64,000 nt of DNA, taken from assembly GCA_024275165.1 (NCBI GenBank), contig JAJRZQ010000037.1:1-64000 (forward strand), written 5' to 3'. The position numbers were made by a program, and so were the translations under genes. Numbering within the stretch: the stretch's first letter is position 1; each line of letters starts with the position of its first letter. The notes beneath the pieces are model-generated. The model worked only from the letters and a program-made list of their open reading frames with translations, did no database searches and was not told the DNA's origin. The stretch is from a bacterium. GTDB lineage: Bacteria; SAR324; XYD2-FULL-50-16. Positions 39,761 to 49,218 of this stretch are shown piece by piece.

Positions 39761-41221
39761 TTAACGCTTCATCTGAATCATGTCGGCTAAGATCTCATCA
39801 GAGGTGGTGACGATCTTCGCATTGGCTTGAAAGGCTCTCTGCCCTTCAATCATCCGCACAAACTCATTGGATAATTCCACATTGGAGCGTTCCAGGGCTT
39901 TGGATTGAATGCGCCCGGCTCCATTCGCCCCGGCGTCGTTCTCGATTGCCTCCCCAGACTCAAAGGTGCGTTTAAAGAGGTTCTTGCCCAGTTGGGCTAG
40001 GTTTTCCCTTGATTTAAAATCCGTGAGAACCACCTTCCCCAACGCCTTGACATTGCCGGAGTCAAAAGCGCCGTCAATCGTCCCGTTTTCTTTGATAAAG
40101 ATATTCTCCAACTTGCCGGATTTGATCCCATCGGCTCGAATCTCGATTAGTTTAAACTCATTGGCAAATTGAGTAATCCCATCCACCCCGGTGCGGGTAT
40201 CTAAGGGGTCATTCGGGTTGGAGCCCTTGCCAAAAATGATCCCAATCTGCTGCGCTCCACCACTGCCTAAGAAATTAAACCCAATTTGAGCCGGCGCGTT
40301 GGGCAGCTTAGCGCCTTTAATCATGGTCACGGGGCCCGGAGGGCCACCAGCCACCGCAGGGGGAGCCTGTTGGATCACCCCGGGAGTGTCGTTGACTAAA
40401 CGACCATCAAAACTAAATTCCATGAAACCCCCGCCAACAGCTTGCATGGTGCCGGGAATCCCTCCCTCTAAATCTTCACCTGGCGATAACGCCAACCACT
40501 GCCAAGAGTTTTTAATCTCCGTTCCCGCAATGGGCTGACCGGTCGCGGGGTCGATATCGGCCGGTTTGTCGGCCAGTTTGCGAAACACCACATTGACGGC
40601 GTGTTCTTGCCCCTTGGAGTCGTAAACCGTTACGGAGGTGGAATTATTATACATTTCCGGGGTTACATTCGCGTAATCCACCTCCATTTTAGGAGGCTTG
40701 GTGTTGGAATCTAAATTGGCGATCAGGTTGATCCCCGTGCCCTCTTTCACTCCATCACCCGTGGGCTGAGGCGGGTCAATCTGATCTAGAATATTGATTC
40801 GTTTTAAGCTACCCGTACTCGCGCCGGTCTCGGGATTGACATCCTTGATCATCAGGTACATCCCGTCTTGGGTCGTTAAAAAGCCCTCTTTGTCATAGGT
40901 GAATTGACCCGAACGGGTATAAAAGGTCTTGCCCGTTTTGTCTTGCACCGTAAAAAAGCCTTGCCCGTCAATGGCTAAGTCCGTATCCAACTCCGTGATT
41001 TCAAAAGAACCTTGCGTATGCAGTTGTTGAATATTCCCAATGTTGACCCCCTTGCCGAGCTTCGTATCCCCGGCAATGGAAGTGGCCATTAAATCTTCAA
41101 AATTAGTACGATTGGTTTTATAGCCGATGGTGTTCACATTGGCGATGTTCGAACCGGTCACCGTCATATCGTGACTATAGGTTTTAACCCCACTGGAACC
41201 GGCATAGAGCGAACCGATCAT
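39761..41221 (-). CDS. flgE: Flagellar hook protein FlgE
   Basis: MIGSLYAGSSGVKTYSHDMTVTGSNIANVNTIGYKTNRTNFEDLM...NVELSNEFVRMIEGQRAFQANAKIVTTSDEILADMIQMKR. Confidence 0.95.
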   Translation of the reverse strand: MIGSLYAGSSGVKTYSHDMTVTGSNIANVNTIGYKTNRTNFEDLMATSIAGDTKLGKGVNIGNIQQLHTQGSFEITELDTDLAIDGQGFFTVQDKTGKTFYTRSGQFTYDKEGFLTTQDGMYLMIKDVNPETGASTGSLKRINILDQIDPPQPTGDGVKEGTGINLIANLDSNTKPPKMEVDYANVTPEMYNNSTSVTVYDSKGQEHAVNVVFRKLADKPADIDPATGQPIAGTEIKNSWQWLALSPGEDLEGGIPGTMQAVGGGFMEFSFDGRLVNDTPGVIQQAPPAVAGGPPGPVTMIKGAKLPNAPAQIGFNFLGSGGAQQIGIIFGKGSNPNDPLDTRTGVDGITQFANEFKLIEIRADGIKSGKLENIFIKENGTIDGAFDSGNVKALGKVVLTDFKSRENLAQLGKNLFKRTFESGEAIENDAGANGAGRIQSKALERSNVELSNEFVRMIEGQRAFQANAKIVTTSDEILADMIQMKR

Positions 41222-41294
41222 GAAATACCTCCTTGTAAGGGCGCTACATCAGCGCCCTGAAATTGAAATTGCCTACCCTCCTTGGTGGGCCATC

Positions 41295-42068
41295 TTAAAG
41301 CTTGATCTTGGGCTCTTTGGTATAGGCCCCCTTGGGTGCCAATTCCGTAAGCTGAGGCAAGGGCTTGGCCTGATCGAAAAGGCGCGCGCTGGTGTTGTTT
41401 ACGCTACGCACCTGCGAAAGGGGAACCCTGCGCCCCTGCGCCTTTACAAAGGCTTGACCCTGTTCAAAGTCCACCCCGCTGACGCGAGCGTGGTTAAAGG
41501 CGCTGAGTTTTTCCGTACCGCCTCCTACAAAGTTGGCCGTAAAAGAAACCTTATACTTCCCGTCGTTTTGCAAAACGCCTCGGTCATCCTTCCCATCCCA
41601 AGCGAAACGGTGTTGCCCAAAGGGGGCATAACCCAGAGCTTGAGAGAAAATCGGTGTCCCTTCTTCATTTTCTATCGTCACCTGAAGGTGTTCGGCGTCT
41701 TTTGGCAGGCTGTAGTATACCGCTTGGCTTTGACCGCGAGCCAACTCCACATGATCCGCCTCCAAAAGCACATCTCGATCCAGATAATTGAGAGCTTGCA
41801 TCCCCACTAAACTGGCTTGGCTTTGATTGAGGCTTTCTACGCCTTTATTTAGGTTTTCGAGCTGCTCCATGCTGCCCATCTGCGCCAACTGGCTCATCAT
41901 GGCCCCTGAATCCATCGGATCTGTCGGGCTTTGATTGCTCATTTGGGTTAAGAAGAGATTCATGAAATCCTGCTTACCCATCTTTCCATCTTTGGACTGG
42001 GTCTGGGTTGCCTGATTGCGTAAGACTTGGCTTGCGTTATTGAGACGATCTGTGGTGTTTACCGGCAC
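41295..42068 (-). CDS. flgD: Flagellar hook assembly protein FlgD
   Basis: LGKQDFMNLFLTQMSNQSPTDPMD-type N-terminus; FlgD Ig/Tudor-like region. Confidence 0.9.
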   Translation of the reverse strand: MPVNTTDRLNNASQVLRNQATQTQSKDGKMGKQDFMNLFLTQMSNQSPTDPMDSGAMMSQLAQMGSMEQLENLNKGVESLNQSQASLVGMQALNYLDRDVLLEADHVELARGQSQAVYYSLPKDAEHLQVTIENEEGTPIFSQALGYAPFGQHRFAWDGKDDRGVLQNDGKYKVSFTANFVGGGTEKLSAFNHARVSGVDFEQGQAFVKAQGRRVPLSQVRSVNNTSARLFDQAKPLPQLTELAPKGAYTKEPKIKL

Positions 42069-42097
42069 TTTGGACTCCCTAAAGGGTTAAGTTTGGC

Positions 42098-43414
42098 TTA
42101 TGCGTAAATATGCATGCCCGGCCCGGCCCAGGTTGGGCTTGGGGACCTTGTTGCTTGCGTTTCTTCGGTTACCTGAGGGTGAAAACCAGCGTTTTCGCCG
42201 GAGGTAGCCTGCTGCTGCTGACCTTGCTGCCCATCCTGACTGTTCATAGCGAAACCAAATCCAGCCTCGTCAGCCAGCACAATGGAGAATTGATCCACCT
42301 TGACGCCCTGGTTGAGCAGGGTTTCTTTCAACTCGGGGAGCTGCCGATTCATCGCTTCTTGCGCCTCCGCATTAGAGACCTTCAGCTCTGCGCTCACCTT
42401 CTCGCCCTCTTTTTTCAATTTGATTTCCAAACGGCCTAAATGAGCGGGGTTGAGTTGCATGGTAATCTCGGATTGCCCTTCTTTGAGAAGAATCTTCACA
42501 TTCTGGGCCACTTCCTTCATGTTGGGCTGGGGAGTGGGTTTTTTCGCTTCTTTTGCCTCTCCCATTGCGGCGCTTAAGGACTTGGCGCTAACCTGCCCGC
42601 TTAAGCCAGAACCTTGGAGGCTTGGCCCCTCGGCTTTGAGCGTTTTTGCAACCCCTTTGAAATCGCTCGTTGACGCGGCTTGATTCCCTGCTTTTACGCT
42701 TTGGATGAGATCGGTTTGGGCGTCCACCTTGAGGGGAATGGTCTGTTTTTGCCCCTCTAGGTTTTTCAACTGGGCAAATTGTGCCATATCCACGGAGGAT
42801 TTTTTTGCGTTGAGCGAAGCAGAAGAGGTAGACTCTTCACTGCGACTCAAAAACGAGGGCTCGGGGCTCAAGGCTTTGGCCTCATCCCCCTTGGGCTTTT
42901 CCCCCAATTGCCGCAGGTTATGCTCGGTTGCTTCGCTCTCGGACTTAGCTTGCGCTAAGGCGGGGTTGTAGAGATACCCCTTTTTCTGCATGATTTTTTC
43001 CGCCATCACCTTTTCCGCGGCAGCCCCTTTTAACCCCTCCATGGAACGATTAAAGCGGGTGGCGCTGGTCTGGTTTCCCGACTCTTTCAAATGGGTCATG
43101 TTGAGGGCGGTGGACTCGGCAAGATTTGCCTGGTTTTGCCCTGCCGTAATTTTTTGCCGAGTGATCATGGACAGAGCCAGTTCGGCGTTGACCTGCCGCC
43201 GCTCGAAGGCTTTTTCCTTCTGCTCTTTTTCTAAATCCTCAAGCTGTCTTTTCTCTTCAGTAATCAGGGTCTGGGGGTTGATCCAATCCATATTGGACTG
43301 AACCGCGCTCAATTGCCCTTCAAACCGGCCTTGCAAAGCCGTACTCGGCTCTTTTTGCCCTGTCGGCTTGGGCAAGGCACCTGGATGCCCCAGGTTGGTC
43401 TGCTGTATATTCAT
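42098..43414 (-). CDS. fliK: Flagellar hook-length control protein FliK
   Basis: C-terminal EITMQLNPAHLGRLEIKLKKEGEKVSAELKVSNAEAQEAMNRQLPELKETLLNQGVKVDQFSI. Confidence 0.88.
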   Translation of the reverse strand: MNIQQTNLGHPGALPKPTGQKEPSTALQGRFEGQLSAVQSNMDWINPQTLITEEKRQLEDLEKEQKEKAFERRQVNAELALSMITRQKITAGQNQANLAESTALNMTHLKESGNQTSATRFNRSMEGLKGAAAEKVMAEKIMQKKGYLYNPALAQAKSESEATEHNLRQLGEKPKGDEAKALSPEPSFLSRSEESTSSASLNAKKSSVDMAQFAQLKNLEGQKQTIPLKVDAQTDLIQSVKAGNQAASTSDFKGVAKTLKAEGPSLQGSGLSGQVSAKSLSAAMGEAKEAKKPTPQPNMKEVAQNVKILLKEGQSEITMQLNPAHLGRLEIKLKKEGEKVSAELKVSNAEAQEAMNRQLPELKETLLNQGVKVDQFSIVLADEAGFGFAMNSQDGQQGQQQQATSGENAGFHPQVTEETQATRSPSPTWAGPGMHIYA

Positions 43415-43582
43415 ATGTCTCCTGCCTTGGAATAATTGAGTTCTCTTCCTTGAGAACCCGTAACTTGAACGAATGCGAAACCTGTTTTCAGTTTCAACTT
43501 AGAGCCATTTTAGGCCCTAGGTTATAAGCTTATCAAGTTTCGTTCCAAATTTCGGCATCCTGCCGGGGATTGAAAAACCCTC

Positions 43583-44203
43583 TTAACGATTTGGGCTTAA
43601 ACGACTCTGATTTTCTTTAAACCTCGTTACCCTTTCGGTAATCTCCACGGCGACCTTGGGATTGAGCAACTGCATCACCGCGCTGGCTTTTCTGGGGTTC
43701 ATGCGCATCAAGAGTTGGGTCGCCGTATCTCGATCCATGCGATTAAAAAAAGTCGCTGTATTTTCTGAGGCCATGGTCTCGTAATATTTCACCATGCGAG
43801 AAATATCCTTTTCATCCATCGACTTTCTTAAGGTGCGCTCTTCTTCGATTTGAGATTGCAACACCCTCATCTGGTCAAGTTTCTGCTCAATCTGCTGGCT
43901 TAACTGCTTCAACTCTTGGGTTTTTTTCACATACTCCGCTTCTTTACGGTTCAGTTCGTCCTCGCGCGCCTTCAACGCCGTCAAAACCTTCATCTCAGAT
44001 TCGGAAAACTTGCGTTCTTGCTGTTTTAAGGCATCGGCGCTCGCGTCGGCCGCGGAATCGGCAAAGGTGCCGGGCCGCAACTTATTGACCCATTGCTTTG
44101 CCGAAGACATGGCATAAACCGGGCTAGAGAGCCAGCACAAGGCCAGTAGCAGGGCAAGAAGCCGATACGGCTTAAAACGGGTTGGAACAGATTGGCTAAG
44201 CAT
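43583..44203 (-). CDS. MotE/FliX-like flagellar-associated protein (MgtE N-like)
   Basis: Signal/TM + coiled coil + MVKYYETMASENTATFFNRMDRDTATQLLMRMNPRKASAVMQLLNPKVAVEITER. Confidence 0.75.
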   Translation of the reverse strand: MLSQSVPTRFKPYRLLALLLALCWLSSPVYAMSSAKQWVNKLRPGTFADSAADASADALKQQERKFSESEMKVLTALKAREDELNRKEAEYVKKTQELKQLSQQIEQKLDQMRVLQSQIEEERTLRKSMDEKDISRMVKYYETMASENTATFFNRMDRDTATQLLMRMNPRKASAVMQLLNPKVAVEITERVTRFKENQSRLSPNR

Positions 44204-44654
44204 GCATCCCCTTGGCTTTATTGAGTAGAAAATAATTCCCCGCAGCCTCATCAGCTTGCAGCAACTCGAAGTGAGTCATCTTTTTTTGGTAACGCCGTTC
44301 TTCTTTTTCTCGTAGAATCTCTAAGGTTTTACGCTGGCGACTGGCCTCCACCAACTCCAGCCTTTTTTCTTCCACTGCTTGAGCCGCATGGCTCAGTTTG
44401 TTGTTTAAACCGCTGAGGTCCACTTGCATTTTATCTTTAAATTGTTGCAGCATGCGCCATTCGATGAGGTCGATTCGACCTTGCTTTTTATGCGCGTTCA
44501 GCAGGCCGTCTTGTCCCGCTGTTTTTGTCCGAATCTCTTTGATGGCGGTTTCGAGTTCTTGCTGAATCGCCAACTTTTCGGCGAGACCCTTCATTTTCAT
44601 CCGCTCGACCCTAGCGCGAACCTCTAAAGCCTTTTGCAAAGAAAAGCGAAACAT
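44196..44654 (-). CDS. fliJ: Flagellar export protein FliJ
   Basis: FRFSLQKALEVRARVERMKMKGLAEKLAIQQELE... coiled coil, in flagellar cluster. Confidence 0.8.
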   Translation of the reverse strand: MFRFSLQKALEVRARVERMKMKGLAEKLAIQQELETAIKEIRTKTAGQDGLLNAHKKQGRIDLIEWRMLQQFKDKMQVDLSGLNNKLSHAAQAVEEKRLELVEASRQRKTLEILREKEERRYQKKMTHFELLQADEAAGNYFLLNKAKGMHA

Positions 44655-44788
44655 AGTTAATGGTTTGATATGATAAATTTAAAATTCAAGCCCATGGCCA
44701 AAGGCCTTTTTTTCCGTTAGAAAGGGAATACAAAGAACATGCCGAGAACCTCCCACAAAAGGGGAAACTGACCTTTCCTCCCTCAATC

Positions 44789-45262
44789 ATGAAAAATACG
44801 CTTCATTTTTTCTACCAACTTTGTCTCGCCCTTTGGGTGGGAGGGATGGTTAATTTAGCCTTTATTGTGGCCCCCCTTTTATTCCAACATTTTGACCGAG
44901 ACCGCGCCAGCGAGGTTACCGCCTTGCTTTTTCCTCCCTTTTTCAGCTATAACCTGCTTTTAAGCGCTTTGGCCCTGGTTTGCTTTTTCCTGCTCGCGCG
45001 GCAGGGCCTACCCCGCTTTCGCCTCACCTTAGCCTTGCTTCTGGTCGCGTTGGGCTTGAATATAGGGCAAAAATTCATCCTCCTGCCCCAAGCAGAAGCC
45101 CTGCGCGCGGCGGTCGGCAGTTTTGAAAACACGCCAAAAGAAGACCCCAACCGCAAGGCCTTTGGTCGCCTGCATGGGCTTTCCAACGGGGTGAGCCTGC
45201 TCTTGCTGCTCGATGGGGTTTTGCTTTTGGCCTTGAGTGGCCGATATAGAACAAAATCATGA
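44789..45262 (+). CDS. DUF4149-like membrane protein
   Basis: LALWVGGMVNLAFIVAPLLFQHFDRDRASEVTALLFPPFF, LHGLSNGVSLLLLL. Confidence 0.7.
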   Translation: MKNTLHFFYQLCLALWVGGMVNLAFIVAPLLFQHFDRDRASEVTALLFPPFFSYNLLLSALALVCFFLLARQGLPRFRLTLALLLVALGLNIGQKFILLPQAEALRAAVGSFENTPKEDPNRKAFGRLHGLSNGVSLLLLLDGVLLLALSGRYRTKS

Positions 45263-46395
45263 AGTTTTTTGCCCTAGAGGCAAAAGCCTTCTTCCTCTCC
45301 CGCCCCAACCGCTTTCAAATCTGGGTCGAACTAAAGGGAAAACGAGAATTGGTTTATCTGGCCAACCCAGGCCGCCTTTTAGAACTCCTGCACCCCGGCA
45401 AGACCCTCTGGCTGGAAAGGGCAAAAAACCCCAAGGCCAAAATGCCCTGGTAGGCCGTGGCCATTGAAGAAGAATGGGGATTGATCAGCTTAAATACCCA
45501 CAAGGCCAACGACATGGCCGAGTTTCTCATCCAAGAAAAAGCCCTGCCCGGATTGGAAAGCTGGAGCCTCCAGCGTAGAGAGATTAAGGTGGGCCATAGC
45601 CGCTTTGATTTTTTATTAAAGCGGGGGGAAGAACAACTGTTTTTAGAGGTAAAATCCTGCACCCTCTATAGTCGCCTGGCCACCCAATTCCCGGACGCGA
45701 TCACCGCTCGGGGCCGCAGACACTTAGAAGAATTGACGCAAATGGCCAAGGCAGGGCAAAAAACCGGGGCGCTGTTTTTAGGTCAAAACCCCCATACCCG
45801 CTACTTTTTGCCCGACTGGCACACCGACTTAGACTTTGCCCAGAGCTTGCTGCAGGCCAGGGGCTCGGTGGAATTCTACCCCGTCGCCATCCAACTCCAC
45901 CGAAAAACCGGCGAATTGAGCGGCGCGGCCCAAGCTTTGGAAATCCCCTGGGAGATCCTCCAAAAAGAAGCCAACGACGAGGGATGTTATCTCTACTTAC
46001 TGCGCCTAGAAGAACAAAAACGCATTGCGGTGGGTCGTTTAGGGCTCATCGACTTTGCTCCTGGTTTTTATGTCTATTGCGGCTCCGCGAAAAAAAACCT
46101 CACTGCCCGTTTGGCGCGCCACCAACGAAAAAAGAAAAAGACGCATTGGCATATTGATTTCCTTCGGGCCGAGGCAGAGCACCACCACGCCTTGGCGATT
46201 CGCCGCCAAGCCGATTTAGAATGCGCCCTGGCCCAAGGAATCGCAACGCTCGCTGAGGGCGCCATAACGAACTTTGGCAGCAGTGATTGCCCTTGCCACA
46301 GTCATCTTTTTTATTTCACCCAAAACCCCCTGCACCAACCGAGCTTTCATCGCCTTTTGGGGGATTTGCGCATGGATCAACTACTCGAAGAATAG
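45259..46395 (+). pseudogene. SfsA-DUF123 (GIY-YIG-like) fusion interrupted by in-frame TAG (45451-45453)
   Basis: Same frame: MKFFALEAKAFFLSRPNRFQIWVELKGKRELVYLANPGRLLELLHPGKTLWLERAKNPKAKMPW*AVAIEEEWGLISLNTHKAND...; C-terminal GCYLYLLRL...GFYVYCGSAKKNLTARLARH...HWHIDFL. Confidence 0.75.
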
Positions 46396-46407
46396 ACCCC
46401 TTCCCTC

Positions 46408-46436
46408 TTGACGAGGTTATTTCAAATCCGTAATAT
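46408..46436 (+). promoter_or_regulatory. Sigma70-type promoter upstream of bolA-grx4
   Basis: TTGACG-N17-TAATAT. Confidence 0.55.
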
Positions 46437-46471
46437 TTTATATAGCACAATCTATATATTTCAGGAGCCCT

Positions 46472-46720
46472 ATGCCCACCCCGCAAGAACTTGAAGAACG
46501 CATTGCCCAAGGCATCCCTGGGGCAAAAGTCGTCGCGGAAGACCTCAACGGCAATGGCGATCACTTCCAAGTGGCGGTGCAGGCAACCGCCTTTGCCGAC
46601 AAAAGCCGAGTCGAACAACACCAAATGATCTACGCCGCCTTAGGCGACGCCATGCGCGAAGAAATCCACGCCTTGGCCATTCAAACCTCTACCCAAGCCG
46701 AACATGAACGCAGTCAATGA
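46472..46720 (+). CDS. bolA: BolA family protein
   Basis: LEERIAQGIPGAKVVAEDLNGNGDHFQVAVQATAFADKSRVEQHQMIYAALGDAM. Confidence 0.93.
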   Translation: MPTPQELEERIAQGIPGAKVVAEDLNGNGDHFQVAVQATAFADKSRVEQHQMIYAALGDAMREEIHALAIQTSTQAEHERSQ

Positions 46721-47054
46721 AATTCGCTTAGACGACCTCACCCCTGAAGGGGTTACCCCTGCCTTGGAAAAAATAATCCAAGAAAACACCTTGCTCCTCT
46801 TTATGAAAGGGAACCGTATGTTTCCCCAATGCGGTTTCTCCGCGCAGGTCGTAGAGATATTCAAGCGCTTAGGGGCAAGCTTTACCACCTTTAATGTCTT
46901 GGAAAACGATCTGGTGCGCGAAGGGGTCAAGTCCTACTCCAACTGGCCTACCCTGCCGCAGGTCTATTACAAGGGGAAATTTCTCGGAGGTTGCGACATC
47001 GTAACCGAGATGTACCAAAACGGAGAGTTGGAAGAATTGCTCGCCGCCGCTTAA
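46704..47054 (+). CDS. grxD: Grx4 family monothiol glutaredoxin
   Basis: LFMKGNRMFPQCGFSAQVVEI, SNWPTLPQVYYKGKFLGGCDIVTEM. Confidence 0.95.
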   Translation: MNAVNEIRLDDLTPEGVTPALEKIIQENTLLLFMKGNRMFPQCGFSAQVVEIFKRLGASFTTFNVLENDLVREGVKSYSNWPTLPQVYYKGKFLGGCDIVTEMYQNGELEELLAAA

Positions 47055-48463
47055 ACAGCCAGGCAGGCGCGATCCCGACCCTTTTCCTTGGCTTGGTATA
47101 GAGCTTGATCCGCCTTCGCCAGCAAACTTTGCCAGGCGATGACTTCACCGGGCCGCATTCCCGCAACGCCTAGGCTAACCGTGACCACCTTGGCCGCGCG
47201 GGCCTTTTCATGGGGAAGATTCAATTGGCGAATCTTGTGCCCCAACTCCTCTGCGAGGCGAAAGGCCTCTTCCTTGGGGGTGTTCGGAGCAATGACCACA
47301 AACTCCTCCCCCCCATAACGGGCGGCGAGGTCCTTTTTCCTCCGAAACACGGCCGCCACTTGGGCCGCCACCGCCTTTAAGGCCTCGTCTCCCTGCATGT
47401 GACCATAATGATCATTGTAGGCTTTAAAATCATCAATATCCAACATGATCAGGCTTAAGGGGGTGTTTTCCCTGCCTGCTTTTTCCCATTCCGCGACTAA
47501 GTATTCATCAAAGCTTCGTCGATTCGCCAAGTTGGTCAAGGCATCGGTTTGACTCAAAACCTGAAGCTGGCGATTGAGGCGAAAGAGTTCTTCTTCCCAT
47601 TTTTTTCGCTCGCTTAAATCCATGATCAAGGCGATAACCTGCTGCGCCTCCCCCGTTTGGGGGTTAAACAGCAGCGGTATCGCTTCTAAGGCAACGGGGA
47701 TCAGCTTGCCGTTTTTATGACTCAAATTGATTTCGTAACTGCCCCGCTTGCCGCTGCGGCGGGCTTGCAACTCCTGAAAAAAAATACGGGCGGCTTCCTC
47801 GCCCACGAGCCGCGAATCTAAGACGCTTTTTCCCCGCAATTCCTCGCGGCTGTAACCTAAAAGATTTTCCAAGGCGAGGTTGATGCGTTGGATCGAAACG
47901 CAAAACCCTAATTTTCGATGTTGCAGGCCCGTAAAATCATCTCTTTCTTGCTCCGACTCATCCAAGGCCAACAGATCAAAGACCCAGGCCCCCAAGGGCA
48001 TCCGCTCAAAAAGGTTGTCGAAATATTCTAAGTTGATTTGCAACTGGCGGTAGAATTCTTCTTTTTGTTGTTCCGCGAGCTTGTAACGAGTGATGTTGCG
48101 AAAGGTAAGGGCCAGCAACTGCCCCGATTTGCCGGTTAAGGGGTTAAATTGAACATGCACTTGGGTGCGGCCCCCTTGGCGGGTTTGCAGCTGGCTTTCG
48201 GTCTCGGCTTTTAAGGGGCCTTGGGTCTCCCAATCTTCTAAAATAGCGGTAAAGTCTTCCCAGTTTTCCGGGGCGATGATCTCTTGTAAACTGAGATTCA
48301 AGGGCAAGTTTGGGTCTCGCCCCGTCATGGCCCGTAAACAGGCGTTTTCATAACAAAGAGCTTGCCCCTGCAATACAGCCACCCCTAAAGAAATCTGCTC
48401 CACCAGCTCTTTAAATAAGTCGGGGGCGTGCAAAGACAGGTCTAGAGGTAAACTTGGATTCAT
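47051..48463 (-). CDS. PAS domain-containing diguanylate cyclase (GGDEF)
   Basis: PAS modules; TDALTNLANRRSFDEYL, RKKDLAARYGGEEFVVIAP. Confidence 0.93.
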   Translation of the reverse strand: MNPSLPLDLSLHAPDLFKELVEQISLGVAVLQGQALCYENACLRAMTGRDPNLPLNLSLQEIIAPENWEDFTAILEDWETQGPLKAETESQLQTRQGGRTQVHVQFNPLTGKSGQLLALTFRNITRYKLAEQQKEEFYRQLQINLEYFDNLFERMPLGAWVFDLLALDESEQERDDFTGLQHRKLGFCVSIQRINLALENLLGYSREELRGKSVLDSRLVGEEAARIFFQELQARRSGKRGSYEINLSHKNGKLIPVALEAIPLLFNPQTGEAQQVIALIMDLSERKKWEEELFRLNRQLQVLSQTDALTNLANRRSFDEYLVAEWEKAGRENTPLSLIMLDIDDFKAYNDHYGHMQGDEALKAVAAQVAAVFRRKKDLAARYGGEEFVVIAPNTPKEEAFRLAEELGHKIRQLNLPHEKARAAKVVTVSLGVAGMRPGEVIAWQSLLAKADQALYQAKEKGRDRACLAV

Positions 48464-48578
48464 CGTTTATTTATACCATTCTCTTTTGGGTTCGCCTAGT
48501 CCCCAGAAAAAGGAGTTCGAGCCCAGCTATTGACGAATCCCCGGCCCCCTGACAGATTAGTCTTATCTCAAACTAGTT

Positions 48579-48833
48579 ATGAACCAAGACCCAAAATATC
48601 TATCCTACCTTAAATTCAGCTCCTTAGGATTGGAGATGGGATTGGCTATTTTTGCCGGGGTGTGGATCGGTCAACTCTTTGATCAACATTTTCATACCGC
48701 CCCTTGGGGGCAAATGTTTTGGGCACTCGCTGGCATTGGAGCCGCTTTTAAGGCAATCTGGCGCAGCTTGAAAAATCTGCAAAAGATGAATCAGGAAAAT
48801 CAAAAAAATGACCCTTCTCAAAGACCCGATTGA
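48579..48833 (+). CDS. atpZ: AtpZ/AtpI family protein
   Basis: GLEMGLAIFAGVWIGQLFDQHFHTAPWGQMFWALAGIGAAFKAIWR; upstream of atpB/atpE. Confidence 0.8.
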   Translation: MNQDPKYLSYLKFSSLGLEMGLAIFAGVWIGQLFDQHFHTAPWGQMFWALAGIGAAFKAIWRSLKNLQKMNQENQKNDPSQRPD

Positions 48834-49218
48834 ACAGGCTCGGCTGAGCCGTTTATACCGCACCTTTTACCTGGTTCTTCCCCTGTTGATCGGGGTCGCC
48901 TACGGGGTTTGGGGGCTTGACTTTGCCAAGGGAGCCCTGATAGGCTGTCTCGTTGTAGGGATGAATTTATATATTTCCCACCGCTTTGCGGCCAAGGTGA
49001 TCTTTGAAAAAAGCGGGGTCCCCTTTGCTCTATTTGTTTATGTATTTAAGCTTGGGCTTTCGATTTTGCTTTTATACATCGCCATCAACCGCTTTCATGT
49101 AGATCTACTGGGCATTTTGCTCGGTCTTTCCAGCATGGTATTGGCAATTTTTATCTCTTCTTTGGGGGGAAGCCCTCCAAACCAAGGTTCAGAAGAAAAG
49201 GAACTGCATGGCAAGTGA
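48808..49218 (+). CDS. ATP synthase subunit I-like protein
   Basis: 4-TM protein between atpZ and atpB: GALIGCLVVGMNLYISHRFAAKVI. Confidence 0.7.
   Translation: MTLLKDPIEQARLSRLYRTFYLVLPLLIGVAYGVWGLDFAKGALIGCLVVGMNLYISHRFAAKVIFEKSGVPFALFVYVFKLGLSILLLYIAINRFHVDLLGILLGLSSMVLAIFISSLGGSPPNQGSEEKELHGK

Noticed and set aside
37115-45453. Idea that TAA/TAG are recoded as sense codons in this organism
   Set aside because: Other genes here clearly end with TAA, TAG and TGA at family-typical lengths; two isolated internal stops fit mutation or sequence error better.
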